Translations under genes and position numbers: made by a program
Shown here: piece by piece, positions 24,209-32,510 of the stretch
Position numbering within the stretch: the first letter of the stretch is position 1
Layout: every line of letters begins with the position of its first letter
Source: DASSUW01 sp963844405
GTDB taxonomy: Bacteria; Actinomycetota; Thermoleophilia; Solirubrobacterales; Solirubrobacteraceae
Reading direction: 5' to 3'
DNA length: 64,000 bases
NCBI GenBank assembly: GCA_963844405.1
Contig: CAWJNZ010000012.1
Span: forward strand, 186,001 to 250,000
The notes under the pieces: model-generated
Told to the model about the DNA's origin: nothing
Databases searched by the model: none
What the model saw: only the letters and a program-made list of their open reading frames with translations

Positions 24209-25263
24209 TTGAACCGCAGCGTCGCCTTGACGCCGCGGTAGTCGAACGCCTCGGAGAAGCGGTCGGGCTCCACCCGGAGCCCGACCAGCTGCTCCATGGC
24301 GTCCGGCCAGCGCTCCTGCATGGCCTCGAGCGCGGCCACGGCGGCCTTCCAGTCGGTGCGGTGGGCGTTGACGCTGCCGAAGACGACGCGGTTCTCGATC
24401 ACGAAGTCGCGGCCCAGCAACGTGGCGTCGACCTCGACGCGGTGGGCGCGGGCGTCGAGCCCGAGCAGGCAGGCGACGCCGTTGCGGCGCAGGGCGGCCA
24501 TCGCCTCGACCATCATCTCGGCGTTCCCGGCCGCCTCGACCACGACGTCGAAGCCGCCGGTCTCCTCGCGCACCGCGCCCAGGGGAGTCTCGCGGGTGGA
24601 CACGTAGCGGGCGCCCGACGCGGCGACGAGCCGGCCCTTCTCGCTCGAAGGCTCGCCGCGGGCGGCGGTCCAGACGTCGTAGCCCGCCAGCCGCAGCATG
24701 TAGGTGGCGAGCATCCCGATCGCGCCCGCGCCGATGACGAGCGCGCGCCGCGGGCTCCACGGCTGGCGCTCGCCGATCGCCGTCGCGTGGCGGATCCCGC
24801 GCGCGCAGATCGACGACGGCTCGGCGAGCACGCCGAGCCGCCCGAGCGAGCGGGGCACGGCGATCAGGTGCTCGGCGTCCTCCACCACCAGCTCGCTGGC
24901 GAAGCCCTGCAGCGCGGTGATGCCGCGCTCGGTGTAGTCGCCGGTGTCGCAGGCGTCGGGCGCGCCCTCCTCGCAGGCGCCGCAGCGCCCGCACGAGCGC
25001 CGCACCGTCGCGGTCACGAGGTCGCCCTCGCTGAAGCCGCCTGAGCCCTCGGCGACGACGCCGAGGAACTCGTGCCCGAGGATCAGCTCGGTCTCGCCGG
25101 GCGGCGGCGATCCGAACTCGCCGTCGGCGATCTCGCGGTCGGTGCCGCAGACGCCGACCTCGAGCGTGCGGATGAGCAGCCCGCCGGGGCGTCGCTCGGG
25201 CTCGGCGACGGTCGCGGTGCGGGTCGAGCCCGCCTGGAGGGGGGTGGTGATCAGCGCCTGCAT
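24205..25263 (-). CDS. Zinc-dependent glucose/aldose 1-dehydrogenase-type MDR enzyme
   Basis: A 352-residue medium-chain dehydrogenase. Zinc-site parts are 'LEVGVCGTDREI' and LGHEFLGVV, with the structural-zinc cysteines in CGRCGACEEGAPDAC. The nucleotide-binding loop is VIGAGAIGML. The C-terminal half (FGSVNAHRTDW, 'FDYRGVKATLRFN') matches the glucose-dehydrogenase C-terminal family rather than ordinary alcohol dehydrogenases. It likely oxidises aldose sugars to lactones with NAD(P)+. ATG 25263 is divergent from the MBL-fold gene, 13 bp away. Together with the dehydratase and kinase nearby it suggests a sugar catabolic cluster. Confidence 0.85.
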   Translation of the reverse strand: MQALITTPLQAGSTRTATVAEPERRPGGLLIRTLEVGVCGTDREIADGEFGSPPPGETELILGHEFLGVVAEGSGGFSEGDLVTATVRRSCGRCGACEEGAPDACDTGDYTERGITALQGFASELVVEDAEHLIAVPRSLGRLGVLAEPSSICARGIRHATAIGERQPWSPRRALVIGAGAIGMLATYMLRLAGYDVWTAARGEPSSEKGRLVAASGARYVSTRETPLGAVREETGGFDVVVEAAGNAEMMVEAMAALRRNGVACLLGLDARAHRVEVDATLLGRDFVIENRVVFGSVNAHRTDWKAAVAALEAMQERWPDAMEQLVGLRVEPDRFSEAFDYRGVKATLRFN

Positions 25264-25276
25264 CGCCTCACACGTT

Positions 25277-26038
25277 ATGTTCGCGCCGATGGCGCTCGTC
25301 GTCACCTGGCTCGGGCAGGCCTCGTTCCGCTTCGACGTGGGGGAGCGGCGGATCCTCGTCGACCCGTTCTTCGCCGAGCACGAGGCGCGGCTGTATCCGC
25401 CGCTGTCGGTCGACGAGCACGGCTCGGACGTCGACTGGCTGCTCGTCACGCACGAGCACATCGACCACCTCGACCCGTTCTCGCTGCGCGAGGTCGCCGC
25501 CCGCAGCCCCGGGCTGACCGTCGTGGCTCCGGCGCCGCTGGAGGCCATGGTGCGCGAGGCGGCGGACGTGGAGTTCGTGGGCGTCGACCGCGGCGACCGG
25601 CTCGAGCTCGACGGCGCGGGCGCGGTGACCGCCGTGCCCGCCATCCACGGCCGCACGGTGGCCGACGGCTACCCGGACGACCCCGCCTTCGTGGGCTACG
25701 TGCTCGAGCTCGAGGGCACGGGCGTCTACCACGCGGGCGACACGATCGTCACCGACGGCCTGCGGGAGGCGCTCGCCGCACACCGGGTGGACGTGGCGCT
25801 GCTGCCGGTCAACGGCCGGACCTACTACCGCGAGCGCGAGGGGCTGGTCGGCAACATGGGCACGCGCGACGCCGTCGCACTCGCCACCGAGATCGGCGCC
25901 TCGATCCTCGTCCCGTACCACTGGGACCTCTTCCGCGGCAACACCGAGTGGCCGGGCCGCGTGGTCGACGACGCCGTCGAGGCCGGCGCGCCGCTGCACG
26001 TGCTCACCCTGTGTCGCGGTGTGCCGTGGGCGCCTTGA
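25277..26038 (+). CDS. MBL-fold metal-dependent hydrolase (UlaG-like)
   Basis: A protein of about 253 residues with the metallo-beta-lactamase fold: 'WLGQASFRFDVGERRILVDP', the metal motif THEHIDHLD (H-x-H-x-D-H), 'GVYHAGDTI' and 'LPVNGR'. It resembles UlaG lactonases and related sugar-lactone hydrolases. Next to a sugar dehydrogenase, a lactonase role is reasonable but inferred. Two in-frame ATGs exist (25277 and 25289); both leave a very short divergent spacer to the dehydrogenase. The 3' end overlaps the convergent epimerase by 35 bp. Confidence 0.82.
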   Translation: MFAPMALVVTWLGQASFRFDVGERRILVDPFFAEHEARLYPPLSVDEHGSDVDWLLVTHEHIDHLDPFSLREVAARSPGLTVVAPAPLEAMVREAADVEFVGVDRGDRLELDGAGAVTAVPAIHGRTVADGYPDDPAFVGYVLELEGTGVYHAGDTIVTDGLREALAAHRVDVALLPVNGRTYYREREGLVGNMGTRDAVALATEIGASILVPYHWDLFRGNTEWPGRVVDDAVEAGAPLHVLTLCRGVPWAP

Positions 26039-26951
26039 CGCGCCCGTCGGCCAGCATCTCGCGGAACCGCTCGACCGACTCCTTCACGCCGTCCTCGATC
26101 GGCCGCATCACCGAGCCGCCGATCAGCTCGACGAACGACGAGCCGTCGACCGAGGACGGGAACGGCAGCGGGTCGCCGGTGGACGACACGTCGGCCCCGG
26201 GGGCGACCTGGCGGATCAGATCGACCAGCTCGGGCATCGACACCTCCGGCCCGTCGAGGTTGTGGACCGACCAGCCCTCGTACCCCTCCAGCTCGCTCGC
26301 TCGCGCGAACGCCTCGCCGACGTCGGCCGTGTACTGCATCTGCACGCTGCCGCCGAACGGGATCCGGTAGCTCACGCCGGCCGCCGCCGCGAGCAGCGCG
26401 GTGGTCGGCGCCGAGGTCAGGCCCTGGTCGCGCGCCGGGCCGTAGACCGTGTGGGGGCGGATGCCGATCGAGGAGACGCGGTAGTCCTCGAAGAAGCGCT
26501 CGCCCGTGCCCTCGTTGGCCCACTTGAAGACGCCGTACAGCGTGCTCGGGTGGTCGCCGTCGCCGAGCGCGGCGATCGAGGAGGCGTAGACGAGCGGGGC
26601 GATCCGGTCGCGCCGGCGGCGCACCGCCTCGAACACGTTGACCGTCCCGAGCACGTCGACGCGCGCGCCGAGCGGCGGGTCGGCGCGCACGAACGGCACC
26701 TGCAGCGCCGCGAGGTGGATGACGTGGGTGATCGCGTGCTCGTCGAGCACCCGCTCGACGGCGTTGAGGTCGGTGATGTCGCCGCGCACGCGGGTGATCG
26801 CGCCGGCCTGGTCCGCCGTGAGCGCGAGCGGGAGCCGCGGCGCCTGCTCGCCGACGTCGAAGCTGAACACCTCGTGCCCGCGGTCGAGCAGCGCGCGCAT
26901 GGTCCACACGCCGATCGCGCCGAAGGCGCCGGTGACGAGGAAACGGCTCAT
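26004..26951 (-). CDS. NAD-dependent epimerase/dehydratase (extended SDR)
   Basis: A 315-residue extended short-chain enzyme with the nucleotide loop 'FLVTGAFGAIGVWTMRAL', the D-in-'VRGDITDL' block, 'VIHLAALQVPFVRADP', and the catalytic Tyr-x3-Lys in LYGVFKWANE. Its family includes UDP-sugar epimerases and uronate dehydrogenases. Its ATG overlaps the stop of the upstream dehydratase gene by 4 bp, so the two are co-translated. It may act on the same sugar or sugar acid. Confidence 0.85.
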   Translation of the reverse strand: MSRFLVTGAFGAIGVWTMRALLDRGHEVFSFDVGEQAPRLPLALTADQAGAITRVRGDITDLNAVERVLDEHAITHVIHLAALQVPFVRADPPLGARVDVLGTVNVFEAVRRRRDRIAPLVYASSIAALGDGDHPSTLYGVFKWANEGTGERFFEDYRVSSIGIRPHTVYGPARDQGLTSAPTTALLAAAAGVSYRIPFGGSVQMQYTADVGEAFARASELEGYEGWSVHNLDGPEVSMPELVDLIRQVAPGADVSSTGDPLPFPSSVDGSSFVELIGGSVMRPIEDGVKESVERFREMLADGRVKAPTAHRDTG

Positions 26952-28609
26952 CGCAGTGTCGCTCCTTCCGAGGCAGAGCCCACGAGCGCGCGGTAGCGGC
27001 CGAGCACGCCGGTCGTGAAGGCCGGGGCGGGGGGTCGGTAGTCGCCCAGTCGTCGTGCCAGCTCGTCGTCGTCGAGGGCCACGTGGAGCTCCGCGGCGTC
27101 GACGTCGACGGTGATCTCGTCGCCGTCGCGCAGCGCGGCGATCGGCCCGCCGCGCACCGCCTCGGGGCTCACGTGGCCGACCATCAGGCCGCGCGTGGCG
27201 CCCGAGAAGCGGCCGTCGGTCACCAGCGTCACGTCCTCGCCCAGGCCGGCCCCGACCACCGCCGACGTCACGCTCAGCATCTCGCGCATGCCCGGCCCGC
27301 CCGCCGGGCCCTCGTTGCGGATCACGAGCACGTCGCCGGCCGCGATGGCCCCGGCCGCGATCGCCGCGCTGCACGCCTCCTCGGACTCGAAGACGCGGGC
27401 GGGGCCGACGTGCCGGCGGCGCTCGGTGCCCGACACCTTGACCACCGCGCCGTCCGGCGCGAGGTTGCCGCGCAGCGCCACGAGGCCGCCCGGCGGCTTG
27501 TAGGGCTGCGCGACCGGGTGCACGACGGCGCCGTCGGGCGCCGGGGCCTGCTCCGTGTCGCTCGCCAGCGTGCCGCCGGTGACCGTCGGGGCGTCGCCGT
27601 CTATGAGGCCGGCGCGGGCGAGCTCGGCGATGACGACGGGCACGCCGCCGATCGCGTGCAGGTCGGTGGCGACGTAGCGGCCGCTCGGGCTGAGGCTGCC
27701 GATCACCGGGGTCCGTGCGCTGATCTCGACCAGCTCGTCGAGCGTCAGGTCGACCTCGGCCTCGCGCGCGATCGCCAGCAGGTGCAGCAGCCCGTTGGTG
27801 GAGCCGCCGGTGGCGGCGATGCCGGCCATCGCGTTGCGCAGCGCGCGGCGGTCGAGGAAGGCCCGCGCGCGCGTCGTCAGCCGCGTCGCCAGCGCGCCGT
27901 GCTCGGCGGCCAGGCGGCGGCGAAGCTCGAGGTCGTCGGCGGGGACCATGCCGGCGCCGAGCGGGGCGATGCCGAGGAACTCGCAGGCCGTGCCCATCGT
28001 GTTCGCGGTGAAGTTCCCGGCGCAGGTGCCGGGTCCGGGGCAGGCGTCGCGCTCGATCGCGTCGAGCTCCTCGCGGCGGATCAGGCCGCGCCGGTAGGCG
28101 CCGACCGCCTCCCACACCTCGAGGATCGTCGTGTTGCGCGCGCCGGGGCGCATCGGGCCGCTGTAGAGCACGACCGCCGGCTTGTCGATCCGCGCCAGCG
28201 CCATCAGCGCGGCGGGCACGGTCTTGTCGCAGCCGACGATGCAGACCAGCGCGTCGAAGTCGTGCGCGACGTCCATCAGCTCGATCGAGTCGGCGATCAG
28301 CTCGCGCGAGACGAGCGAGGCGCGCATGCCCGGCGTGCCCTGCGACTGGTTGTCGGAGACCGCGATGGTGTTGAACTCGAGCGGCACGCCGCCGGCGTCC
28401 GCGACGCCGCCGGCGACGGCCGCGGCCAGCTCGCGGTGGGTGAGGTTGCACGGCATCGTCCCGGTCCAGGTCGAGGCGATCCCGACGATCGGGCCGGTGA
28501 GCCGGCCCGGGTCGATCCCCATGGCGCGGAAGTGCGAGCGCGCGCCGGCGCGGGCGGCGTCGCCCGCCAGCGTCTCTCGTGCGCGGCGGCGCTCTGGCTC
28601 GTAGGGCAC
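26948..28609 (-). CDS. IlvD/Edd-family dihydroxy-acid or sugar-acid dehydratase
   Basis: A 553-residue Fe-S dehydratase with the family blocks: 'GIASTWTGTMPCNLTHRELA', 'VSDNQSQGTPGMRASLVSRE', 'DALVCIVGCDKTVPAALMALAR', 'GPGTCAGNFTANTMGTACEFLG', 'NEGPAGGPGMREMLS' and 'DGRFSGATRGLMVGHVSPEA'. The three cluster cysteines are those in MPCN, VGCDK and GTCAGN. By context (sugar dehydrogenase, epimerase, xylulokinase) it may act on aldonic acids such as xylonate rather than in valine synthesis; sequence alone does not decide. GTG 28609 is 45 bp from the divergent kinase. Confidence 0.88.
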   Translation of the reverse strand: MPYEPERRRARETLAGDAARAGARSHFRAMGIDPGRLTGPIVGIASTWTGTMPCNLTHRELAAAVAGGVADAGGVPLEFNTIAVSDNQSQGTPGMRASLVSRELIADSIELMDVAHDFDALVCIVGCDKTVPAALMALARIDKPAVVLYSGPMRPGARNTTILEVWEAVGAYRRGLIRREELDAIERDACPGPGTCAGNFTANTMGTACEFLGIAPLGAGMVPADDLELRRRLAAEHGALATRLTTRARAFLDRRALRNAMAGIAATGGSTNGLLHLLAIAREAEVDLTLDELVEISARTPVIGSLSPSGRYVATDLHAIGGVPVVIAELARAGLIDGDAPTVTGGTLASDTEQAPAPDGAVVHPVAQPYKPPGGLVALRGNLAPDGAVVKVSGTERRRHVGPARVFESEEACSAAIAAGAIAAGDVLVIRNEGPAGGPGMREMLSVTSAVVGAGLGEDVTLVTDGRFSGATRGLMVGHVSPEAVRGGPIAALRDGDEITVDVDAAELHVALDDDELARRLGDYRPPAPAFTTGVLGRYRALVGSASEGATLR

Positions 28610-28654
28610 GCGCGGCAGCCTAGTCGCCCGCCGTGCCGTAGGCTGCCGCCGGTC

Positions 28655-30145
28655 ATGGCCACGCTGATCGGCATCGACGTAGGCACTTCGGGCACGCGCG
28701 CGCTCGCCGTCACCACCGAGGGGCGGCTCGTCGCCGAGGCGACGCGCCCGCACGAGCTCCTCACCCCGCGCCCGGGCTGGACCGAGCAGCATCCCGCCGA
28801 GTGGTGGGAGGCGTGCAAGGGGGCGCTCGCCGAGGTGGCGGCGGCGCTCGGCGACGACGAGGTCGTCGGCCTCGGCCTGGCCGGCCAGATGCACGGGTCG
28901 GTGTTCCTCGACGCGGCCGGCGAGGTCATCCGGCCGGCGCTCCTGTGGAACGACCAGCGCACGGCGCGGCAGTGCGACGAGATCACCGAGCGGGTCGGCG
29001 AGGCGCGGCTGCTCGAGCTGGCCGGCAACCCGGCCCTGACCGGCTTCCAGGCGCCGAAGGTCCTCTGGCTCGCGCAGGAGGAGCCGGACGCGTACGCGCG
29101 GGTCGCGAGCGTGCTCCTGCCGAAGGACTACGTGCGCTTCATGCTGACCGGGGAGCGCGCGACCGACGCCTCGGACGCCTCCGGCACGCTGCTGCTCGAC
29201 GTGCGTGAGCGCGACTGGTCGGCGGAGATCCTCGACGCCCTGGAGATCCCGCGGGAGTGGATGCCGCGGGTGTTCGAGGGGCCCGAGGTGACGGCGACGC
29301 TGCGCGACGCGGTCGCCGACGAGCTCGGGCTCCCGCGCGGGCTGCCCGTGGCGGCCGGCGGCGGCGACAACGCGGCGGCGGCGGTCGGCGTCGGCGTCGT
29401 GCGCGAGGGCGCGGTCTCGACCTCGATCGGCACCAGCGGCGTGCTCTTCGCCCATCGCGACGCCTTCACGCCGGACCCCTCGGGCCGCGTCCACGCCTTC
29501 TGCCACGCCGTCCCGGGCGCCTGGCACCTGATGGCCGTCACGCTCTCGGCGGGCGGGTCGCTGAGCTGGTGGCGCGACCGGTTCGACGCCGACTTCGGGG
29601 AGCTCGTGTCGGAGGCGGCGGCGGTCGAGCCCGGCGCCGAGGGCCTGCTCTTCCTCCCGTACCTGACCGGCGAGCGCACCCCGCACCTCGACCCGCGGGC
29701 GCGCGGCGCGTTCGTCGGCCTGACGGTGCGCCACGGCCGCGCGCACATGACGCGCGCGGTGATGGAGGGCGTCGCCTACTCGATGCGCGACGGCCTCGAG
29801 ATCATGCGCGCGCTGGGGACGCCGGACGACGACATGCGGGCGGTCGGCGGCGGCGCGCGGTCGCCGCTCTGGCTCGAGCTCCAGGCCGACGTCTACGGGC
29901 GCACGGTGCGGCGCACGGAGGTCGACGAGGGGCCGGCGTACGGTGCCGCGCTGCTGGCCGGCGTGGCGGCGGGCGCGTTCGCCGACGTGGCCGAGGCGAG
30001 CGAGCAGGTGCGGCTGCGCGGCGAGGTCACCGAGCCGGACGGGGCGCGCGCCGCGCGCTACGACGAGCTGTACGCGGTCTACCGCTCGCTCTACGCCGCG
30101 CTGCGCGACCCGATGCACGAGCTCGACCGGCTCGCCTCCGCCTGA
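28655..30145 (+). CDS. xylB: FGGY-family xylulokinase
   Basis: A 496-residue carbohydrate kinase that phosphorylates D-xylulose (or a close ketose) with ATP. Features: N-terminal phosphate loop 'LIGIDVGTSGTRALAV', 'GLAGQMHGSVFLD' (xylulokinase-type QMHG), 'ALLWNDQRT', 'AGGGDNAAAAVG', 'SIGTSGVLFAH', and the FGGY signatures 'GLLFLPYLTGERTPH' and 'RAVMEGVAYSMRDG'. ATG 28655 lacks a Shine-Dalgarno; TAGGCT lies 10 nt upstream. The gene is divergent from the dehydratase operon. Confidence 0.9.
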   Translation: MATLIGIDVGTSGTRALAVTTEGRLVAEATRPHELLTPRPGWTEQHPAEWWEACKGALAEVAAALGDDEVVGLGLAGQMHGSVFLDAAGEVIRPALLWNDQRTARQCDEITERVGEARLLELAGNPALTGFQAPKVLWLAQEEPDAYARVASVLLPKDYVRFMLTGERATDASDASGTLLLDVRERDWSAEILDALEIPREWMPRVFEGPEVTATLRDAVADELGLPRGLPVAAGGGDNAAAAVGVGVVREGAVSTSIGTSGVLFAHRDAFTPDPSGRVHAFCHAVPGAWHLMAVTLSAGGSLSWWRDRFDADFGELVSEAAAVEPGAEGLLFLPYLTGERTPHLDPRARGAFVGLTVRHGRAHMTRAVMEGVAYSMRDGLEIMRALGTPDDDMRAVGGGARSPLWLELQADVYGRTVRRTEVDEGPAYGAALLAGVAAGAFADVAEASEQVRLRGEVTEPDGARAARYDELYAVYRSLYAALRDPMHELDRLASA

Positions 30146-30183
30146 CCTGGCGTTCCGCCTCGCCGCCTGATTGCCTTTCGCGC

Positions 30184-31051
30184 GTGTACGCCCGCGTCGT
30201 GGCCGCCGCTGTCCTGCTGCCGCTGGCCGCCACCGCGGTCGCCCATGCGCCGCCGCGCGGGCCGGTGGCGGTCGCGCACGCGTCGAGGGCGGTCGTCGCG
30301 GCGCCGACCAGGGCGCCGGTCACCGTCGTCGCCGCGCCGGCCACGGAGCCGCGTCTCGTCGCGCCCGGCGGCCTCGAGGAGGCGCGGCGCTGGGCGCGCG
30401 GCCGCGCCGGGACGGTCGGGTTCGCGGTGGCGGACGAGAAGGGGCGAGTGCGCGGCCTGCGCGTGCACCACCGGTTCTTCTCGGCCAGCGTCGTCAAGGC
30501 GATGCTGGCACTGGCGGTCGTGCGCTCGGCGCGCGAGCGTGCGCTGACGCCGGGCGAGCGCAGCGCTGCTGCGGCCCATGGTCACCGTCTCCGACAACGC
30601 GGCGGCGACCACCGTCTACGCGCGGATCGGCGCCGCTCCGCTTCACCGGATCGCCCGCGCGGCCGGCATGACCGGCTTCTCGATCGGCGGCAATTGGGCC
30701 GACGCGCTGCTCACGCCGCACGACCAGGCGCGGCTGTTCCTGCGGATCGACCGCCTCGCCCCGCGCCGCCACCGCGCCTACCTGCGCGGTCTGCTCGGCT
30801 CGATCGTGCCCTGGCAGCGCTGGGGGATCGCGCCGGTGGCCGAGGCGCGCGGCTTCCACATCATGTTCAAAGGCGGCTGGCGGACCAACATCTTCCACCA
30901 GGTCGCGCTGCTCGAGCGCGACGACCGCCGCGTGGCGCTCGCGGTCCTCACGAGCGGCACCGGTGACGGCTACGGCCGCGAGACGCAGGCCGGCATCGCG
31001 TCGCGCGTGCTCAGCCGCCCGCCGCGCCGGCCGGTCGAAGCCGGAGCTTGA
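30184..31051 (+). pseudogene. Beta-lactamase-like secreted serine hydrolase, one frameshift
   Basis: Corrected, this is a protein of about 288 residues with a signal peptide ('VVAAAVLLPLAATAVAHA'), the S-x-x-K motif in 'FFSASVVKAMLAL', the S-D-N motif in 'VTVSDNAAATTVYARIG' and K-G-G in 'HIMFKGGWRTNIF'. These define the class A beta-lactamase/transpeptidase fold; whether it hydrolyses beta-lactams is unknown. The frame breaks near 30565, where AGC[G]CTGCTG fits one inserted G (giving SLLRPMV). The coding length is 3n+1. Both halves are otherwise open, so an artefact is likely. Confidence 0.7.
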
Positions 31052-31126
31052 ACTCGAGCGTGCCCTCTCAGGAATCTCCCAGGATTCTCCAAGGGAGCGC
31101 ACAGCGGGGACGTCGATACTGACCCC

Positions 31127-31828
31127 ATGACACGAAGGATCGATCGCCGCCAGGCCCTCGGGGCTTTCGGCACCGTGAGCCTCGGCGCGCTGCTGGCAGC
31201 CTGCGGCAGCGACCGCGTCGAGACCACGGACGGCGGCACCGCGACCGTCGAGCCGGAGACCACCACGTCCCCTGACACCGCGAGCCGGTTCGGCGACGAG
31301 TCCAACTGCACGCTCACGCCGGAGATGACCGAGGGGCCGTTCTACTTCGACGCCGACTCGATCCGCAGCGACATCCGCGACGGCCGCGAGGGCGCCACCC
31401 TCCAGCTCGCGCTCCGCGTGCGCGACGCCGAGTGCCGGCCGCTGCCCAACGCCGTCGTCGACATCTGGCACTGCGACGCCGAGGGCGCCTACTCAGAGCA
31501 GGGCGACCCCTTCCTGCGCGGCGCCCAGGTGACCAACAAGGACGGCATCGCCGAGTTCACGACGATCTACCCCGGCTGGTACCAAGGCCGGACCGTGCAC
31601 ATCCACGCCAAGGTGCACCTCGACAACGCGACCGCGCTGACCACCCAGCTGTTCTTCGACGACGCCGTCAGCGACCGCGTCTTCGCGGCGGCGCCCTACG
31701 GCTCGCGCGGCGAGCGCCAGGTGCGCAACGGCGACGACGGGATCTTCGACGACGCGCTCCTGCTGGACCTCTCGCGGGAGGGCGACGGCTTCCTGGGGAC
31801 GATCTCCTTCGATGTCGCAGCCAGCTGA
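31127..31828 (+). CDS. Intradiol ring-cleavage dioxygenase, lipoprotein
   Basis: A 233-residue exported protein with basic 'RRIDRRQALG', a hydrophobic stretch and the lipobox LLAAC, so it should be lipid-anchored outside. The catalytic domain has the intradiol ligands Tyr in 'EGAYSEQ', Tyr in 'IYPGWYQGRTVHIH', and the two His of VHIH. Such enzymes open catechols with Fe(III); extracytoplasmic ones are less studied and are often annotated as protocatechuate dioxygenase-like. The last 17 bp overlap the response regulator gene, so it is in one transcript with a two-component system. Confidence 0.88.
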   Translation: MTRRIDRRQALGAFGTVSLGALLAACGSDRVETTDGGTATVEPETTTSPDTASRFGDESNCTLTPEMTEGPFYFDADSIRSDIRDGREGATLQLALRVRDAECRPLPNAVVDIWHCDAEGAYSEQGDPFLRGAQVTNKDGIAEFTTIYPGWYQGRTVHIHAKVHLDNATALTTQLFFDDAVSDRVFAAAPYGSRGERQVRNGDDGIFDDALLLDLSREGDGFLGTISFDVAAS

Positions 31829-32510
31829 CGCCCGCGTGCTCGTCGTCGACGACGAGCCGAACATCGTCGACGTCGTCAGCATGGCCCTGCGGTTCCAGGG
31901 CTTCGACGTCGCGTCGGCCGGCACCGGCGCCGACGCGATCGCCGCCGTGGCCGACTTCCGGCCCGACCTGATCGTGCTCGACGTGATGCTCCCGGACATG
32001 GAGGGCTTCGACGTCGCGCAGCGGCTCGGCGCCCACCGCAACCGCGTGCCGATCATCTTCCTCACGGCCCGCGACGCCACCGACGACAAGATCCGCGGGC
32101 TCTCGCTGGGCGGCGACGACTACGTGACCAAGCCGTTCAGCCTCGAGGAGCTCGTCGCGCGCATCCGCTCGATCCTGCGGCGCGCGGGGCTGGCCGAGCC
32201 GTCGTCGAGCCGCCTCACGTTCGAGGACCTCGAGCTCGACGAGGACACGCACGAGGTGGTCCGCGGCGGCGTGCACGTCGACCTCACGGCGACCGAGTAC
32301 CGGCTCCTGCGCTACCTGCTGCTCAACCCCCGGCGGGTGCTCACGCGCGCGCAGCTGCTCGAGCACGTGTGGGACTACGACTTCGGCGGCGACGCGCGGG
32401 TGCTCGAGACGTACGTCAGCTACCTGCGCAAGAAGCTCGACGCCCACGGGCCGCAGCTCATTCACACCGTGCGCGGGGTCGGCTACGCGCTGCGCTCGCC
32501 GCGTACTTGA
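31812..32510 (+). CDS. OmpR/PhoB-family response regulator
   Basis: A 232-residue regulator with a receiver (acidic D13-D14, phospho-acceptor D57 in LDVMLPDMEG, T85, K107 in YVTKPFS) and an OmpR-type winged helix (about 130-230; 'LTATEYRLLRYLLLNPRRVLTRAQLLEHVWDYDF', with key part RAQLLEHVWDY). It overlaps the dioxygenase gene upstream and shares one base with the kinase start (TGATG) downstream, so the three are translationally linked. It resembles MprA/TcrA-type regulators of envelope stress. Confidence 0.94.
   Translation: MSQPADARVLVVDDEPNIVDVVSMALRFQGFDVASAGTGADAIAAVADFRPDLIVLDVMLPDMEGFDVAQRLGAHRNRVPIIFLTARDATDDKIRGLSLGGDDYVTKPFSLEELVARIRSILRRAGLAEPSSSRLTFEDLELDEDTHEVVRGGVHVDLTATEYRLLRYLLLNPRRVLTRAQLLEHVWDYDFGGDARVLETYVSYLRKKLDAHGPQLIHTVRGVGYALRSPRT

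Noticed and set aside
26948..30145. Long frames (over 1000 codons) on both strands running through the dehydratase and xylulokinase genes
   Set aside because: Each is a real gene extended through the antisense of its neighbour; family N-termini fix the true starts at 28609 and 28655.
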